64,000 nt of DNA from Ipomoea triloba (taxonomy: Eukaryota; Streptophyta; Magnoliopsida; Solanales; Convolvulaceae). The notes below the pieces were generated by a model. It was not told the origin of the DNA. It searched no databases and worked only from the letters and a program-made list of their open reading frames with translations. The first letter of the stretch is position 1; each line of letters starts with the position of its first letter. Below, one piece after another: positions 61,050 to 64,000 of the stretch. The DNA is taken from NCBI RefSeq assembly GCF_003576645.1, contig NC_044923.1:693978-757977 (forward strand), given 5' to 3'. The translations under genes were made by a program, and so were the position numbers.

Positions 61050-63202
61050 TATTATTATAGTGTATTTTTTATTGAAACATGAATTTAAAATCAAACATGT
61101 TAAGTTTGACCTCAAAATTAAATTGAGCATCAGTTCTTGAGCTTGAGCCGAGCCTTCCTTAACGAGCTCGAGCTCGAGTCATCCTAGGCTCGAGCTCAGC
61201 TCGGCTCGTTTACACCCCTACTTTTGACTGGTGTTTAAAATACTCAACCGATTTTCACTCATAATTGGACGTCTTGTTTGGTAACATTGTTAACTTATCA
61301 CCCAATTTTACTTATTTAACCACTATTAATCGTTTGACTTGGTTAAACAATCAATATGAGTGTTTAATTAATCAGCTTCTTGTAACAACTTATTATTTCA
61401 AAATGCTAAAATTCAAAAAGTTGCTTCGGATCAACTTCTAAGAAGGTCATTTTGCATGTAATCAGTCATTAATTAACAACTAATTTACCAAATACTTTTC
61501 TACACTCCTCTAGTGCTATCAACATGCAGGTACTAGATAGTGAGGCATTTGCGATAATGATAGTGGTGGCTTTGATAATGACGGCAATCATCAGCCCACT
61601 GGTGACAGTAGTGTACAAGCCTGCAAAAAAATTCATACCCTACAAAAGAAGATCAGTCCAAAGAACAAAACCCAACAGCGAATTCCGAATCTCGGTGTGC
61701 GTTCACACCCCAAGAAATGTCCCAACCATCATTAATCTCCTCGAAGCTACGAACCCCACCAAGAGATCCCCAATCTGTGTCTACGTCTGCCACCTCGTTG
61801 AGCTCACCGGCCGCGCCTCCGCCATGCTCATCGTCCACAACAACAGAAATGCCAACCGTCAGCCGCTCAACTGCACACAGGCGCAGTCCGACCACATCAT
61901 CAACGCCTTCGAGAACTTCGAGCAGCACGCCGACGGCGGCGTCTCCGTCCAGCCCCACACCGTCATGTCCCCCTACTCCACCATGCACGAAGACATTTGC
62001 AGCTTCGCAGAGGATAAGCGCGTAGCGATTGTGATCATTCCGTTTCACAAACAACAAACGGTTGACGGTGGGATGGAGTCCACCAATCCGGCGTACCGTG
62101 CGATCAACCAGAACGTCCTAGCTAACGCGCCTTGCTCCGTCGGAATCCTCGTTGACCGAGGTTTAAGCGGCTCCACCCGGCTAGCTGCCAGCGAGGTATG
62201 AGATATTCACGAAATTAAATGAACTAAAGGTGTGTTTGGAAACCAAAAAAATAATTTGCTGCTGGATTTTCTGTCCAAATGTGGTCAGCGAAAAACAATT
62301 TCCTTTGACCTGAAAAATCAAGCTAAAATTTTGAAAAACACTTCAGAATTTTTTCTAAAGCTATTTTCCAGAAATGGCTTTAGTGAGATTTCGGCCAAAA
62401 TGACCTAAGTCTCTCCTATTCGGCGGAAACCAGAGCAAACTGCTCTAGGTTTCCGGCAGGAATCAATCTGTAGAAATTTTGTTTTGTTTTTACTTTTCAA
62501 ATAAATATTATTATTTTATATATTATTATAATTTTTATATTCCAGGTTTCCCACCACGTGGCCGTTTTATTCTTCAGCGGACCAGACGACCGGGAGGCGT
62601 TAGCGTACGCGTGGAGAATGAGTGATCACCCTGGGATTAGTTTGACGGTTATGCGGTTTCTTCCCGGAGATTCCGCCGTAGAGCCGTCGGAGAGCGATAG
62701 CATGAGGAATAACAACACTAAAAAATCCGGAGTTCTAACGGTGGTGACGGACACGGACAAGGACAGGGAGAAGCAGCTGGATGAGGACTACATAAACCAG
62801 TTCCGAGCAAAAACGGCCGACAACGAGACGGTGGCGTACACGGAGGTGGTTGTTAACAACGGCGAGGAAACGGTGGCGGCAATAAGGTCAATAGACAGTA
62901 TGCACGACCTTTTCATAGTGGGTAGAGGTCAGGGCAACATTTCGCAGTTAACGGCGGGATTGACGGACTGGAGTGAGTGCCCGGAGCTGGGTGCCATCGG
63001 AGATTTATTGGCGTCGACGGACTTCGCCTCCACGGTGTCGGTTCTGGTGGTGCAACAATACGTCGAAATTGGGAACGATGCTGACCCGCTTTCCACGCCG
63101 GATACTCCGACGAACCAAAATGTGCCGTTCGACGGCGGTAGCTTCGCTAATAGACGGACTCCGACGGGAAGCGCATCGCTAGCTTACCACCCGCAGCCCT
63201 AA
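59344..63202 (+). CDS. CHX15: cation/H+ antiporter of the CHX15 type
   Basis: Five exons join in frame: 59344-59556, 59723-59996, 60068-60789, 61530-62195 and 62546-63202, giving 843 residues. The N-terminal half (about 40-440) is a CPA2-family antiporter domain with many hydrophobic helices. It includes [20 protein letters not shown] (exon 1/2 join), [11 protein letters not shown] (175-185) and the Asn206-Asp207 pair that corresponds to the ion-binding pair of bacterial exchangers. The C-terminal half is a long soluble region with [38 protein letters not shown] and [20 protein letters not shown], typical of plant CHX proteins. It probably exchanges K+ or another monovalent cation for H+ at an endomembrane or plasma membrane. 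The symbol reflects closest resemblance by eye, not proven orthology. Introns 3 and 4 contain MITEs. Confidence 0.94.
60911..61220. mobile_element. hAT-type MITE in CHX intron 3, with target duplication
   Basis: 310 bp with ends TAGGCGTGTA and TACACCCCTA (inverted repeats, 9 of 10). It is flanked by a perfect 8-bp direct repeat CTTTTGAC (60903-60910 and 61221-61228), the target-duplication length of hAT elements. The interior has GAGCTCGAGCTCGAG and GAGCCGAGC words and a (TA)n run (61013-61040). It is the same family as 2982-3260 but better preserved. Confidence 0.85.
62229..62545 (+). mobile_element. MITE making up most of CHX intron 4
   Basis: It begins GGTGTGTTTGGAAACCAAAA, like the left end of the element at 57340. 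It has CGGCGGAAACCAGAGCAAAC, TAGGTTTCCGGCAGGAATCA and an AT-rich tail of ATATTATTATTTTATATATT before the splice acceptor TTCCAG. The intron is 350 bp long, and about 315 bp of it looks like this element. Confidence 0.6.
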
Positions 63203-64000
63203 AAGGCGCCGGCGATATTTTTGTTTATTTAAATTCTTTTTCAGTTTCATCATCTTATCAACTTTCTTCCTTGTAAATGATTCTGTCATATAAAATCATT
63301 CTTTTTAACCAACACTAACATATATATAATTGATTAGAGTGTGAAGTATATATATTATGTGGTCAAATTATCCTTGCAAAATAATTTATTCTCAATTTTT
63401 AATTTATCAAATACAATTATTTCCACCATTACCAAAAAATGGTTGGAATTAGTTTTTTCAGCCACTTTGCATATCAAAAAAATTCTTCCCTACTATTACA
63501 AACCATCGTCAAAAGTGATTGGTAACGATGGTCACCAACAGAAAGACGTAGGGAATCGTGATTAGTTAAATGAACTTTGAAGTTTGGATTTGTGATTTTT
63601 TTAAAGTTTTTATTTACTATTAAAATAAAAAAAATTTAAAATACTTTATAAATTTAAGAAAACACACACCAAAATAAAGCAAAAGTTGTTTTGTGAAACA
63701 AGTTGACTTTTCGTAAATAATAATAATAATAATAGTAATAATAATTAATTAAATTTAATTCATCAACAGGTTTCCTATCAAGGTGGAAGTGTATTATTAA
63801 AGGGGGGCGGGGGAGGGGTGGCAGCGGCAGGTGTGTGTGTGTTTTTTTCTAATTATTTTAATTTTTTATTTTAATAGTTTATTATTAAGTAAGTAACCTC
63901 ATAAAATGCATGCTAACCTGCTCTCAGGTGAAATTGCATACATTTGGAGTGTTTAGTGGCTTGATTGCACTTTTTTTTGGTTCAGTGGCCTAATTACACT
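63203..64000. other. 3' flank of the CHX gene
   Basis: AT-rich flank without a gene. It contains a small imperfect inverted repeat region with CAGCCACTTTGCATATC and ATCGTCAAAAGTGATTGG (about 63459-63525), an AAT-like run (63718-63745) and a G-rich patch GGGGGGCGGGGGAGGGG (63803-63819) followed by GGCAGCGGCAGG and a GT repeat. Confidence 0.6.

Noticed and set aside
1..64000. CRISPR arrays, operons, ribosome-binding sites, tRNA or rRNA genes
   Set aside because: None seen. The DNA is nuclear plant sequence, and the tandem repeats found lack the even spacer/repeat pattern of CRISPR. The tRNA-like boxes found belong to SINE-like units.

Overview
This is a nuclear plant DNA window. The evidence is genes split by GT-AG introns, an AT-rich background crowded with microsatellites, MITE-like elements and poly-A/T tracts, and protein families found only or mainly in plants (NPF nitrate transporters, CHX cation/H+ exchangers, plant ORPs). 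Nothing prokaryotic, organellar or viral was seen. The proteins read as eudicot. An asterid such as a Convolvulaceae species is possible from the style of the repeats, but that is a guess. One run of 970 N (40860-41829) shows that this is a draft scaffold.

Six protein genes can be supported. (1) 26-839 (+) is the 3' part of an adenine phosphoribosyltransferase (APT). (2) 4624-5481 (-) is a single-exon plant protein of the C2H2-like/PARP-fold family with no visible zinc finger. (3) 14547-15179 (+) is a single-exon PAP2 lipid phosphatase of the LPP-beta type. (4) 36311-43770 (+) is a ten-exon oxysterol-binding protein-related protein (ORP, subfamily I) of 735 residues. (5) 44620-48968 (-) is a five-exon dual-affinity nitrate transporter NRT1.1/NPF6.3 of 585 residues, convergent with the ORP gene. 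(6) 59344-63202 (+) is a five-exon CHX15-type cation/H+ antiporter of 843 residues. For genes 4-6 the exon phases join without a break and the length is normal for the family. The genes are independent housekeeping, transport and lipid genes. They do not form a cluster or a pathway.

The rest is intergenic: about 0.9-4.6, 5.6-14.5, 15.2-35.7, 49.1-59.3 and 63.2-64 kb. It holds transposon remnants and local tandem repeats. The best supported are a SINE with pol III boxes and a 17-bp imperfect target duplication (10918-11065), a hAT-type MITE with an 8-bp target duplication inside a CHX intron (60911-61220), a 469-bp MITE with 20-bp terminal repeats and a 26-bp perfect palindrome beside the LPP gene (13876-14344), and a MITE family with three copies, two of them in introns (46.7, 57.3 and 62.2 kb). 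Several diverged minisatellites (unit about 65-230 bp) lie at 21.8, 24.7, 29.5, 48.5, 52.8 and 54.3 kb, along with four LTR-like modules that have TATA boxes. I found no clear new biochemical system. The most interesting points are how the transposons relate to gene structure (a CHX intron made almost wholly of MITE sequence, and inverted MITE ends around the NRT1.1 promoter) and the conserved regulatory residues of the NRT1.1 protein.
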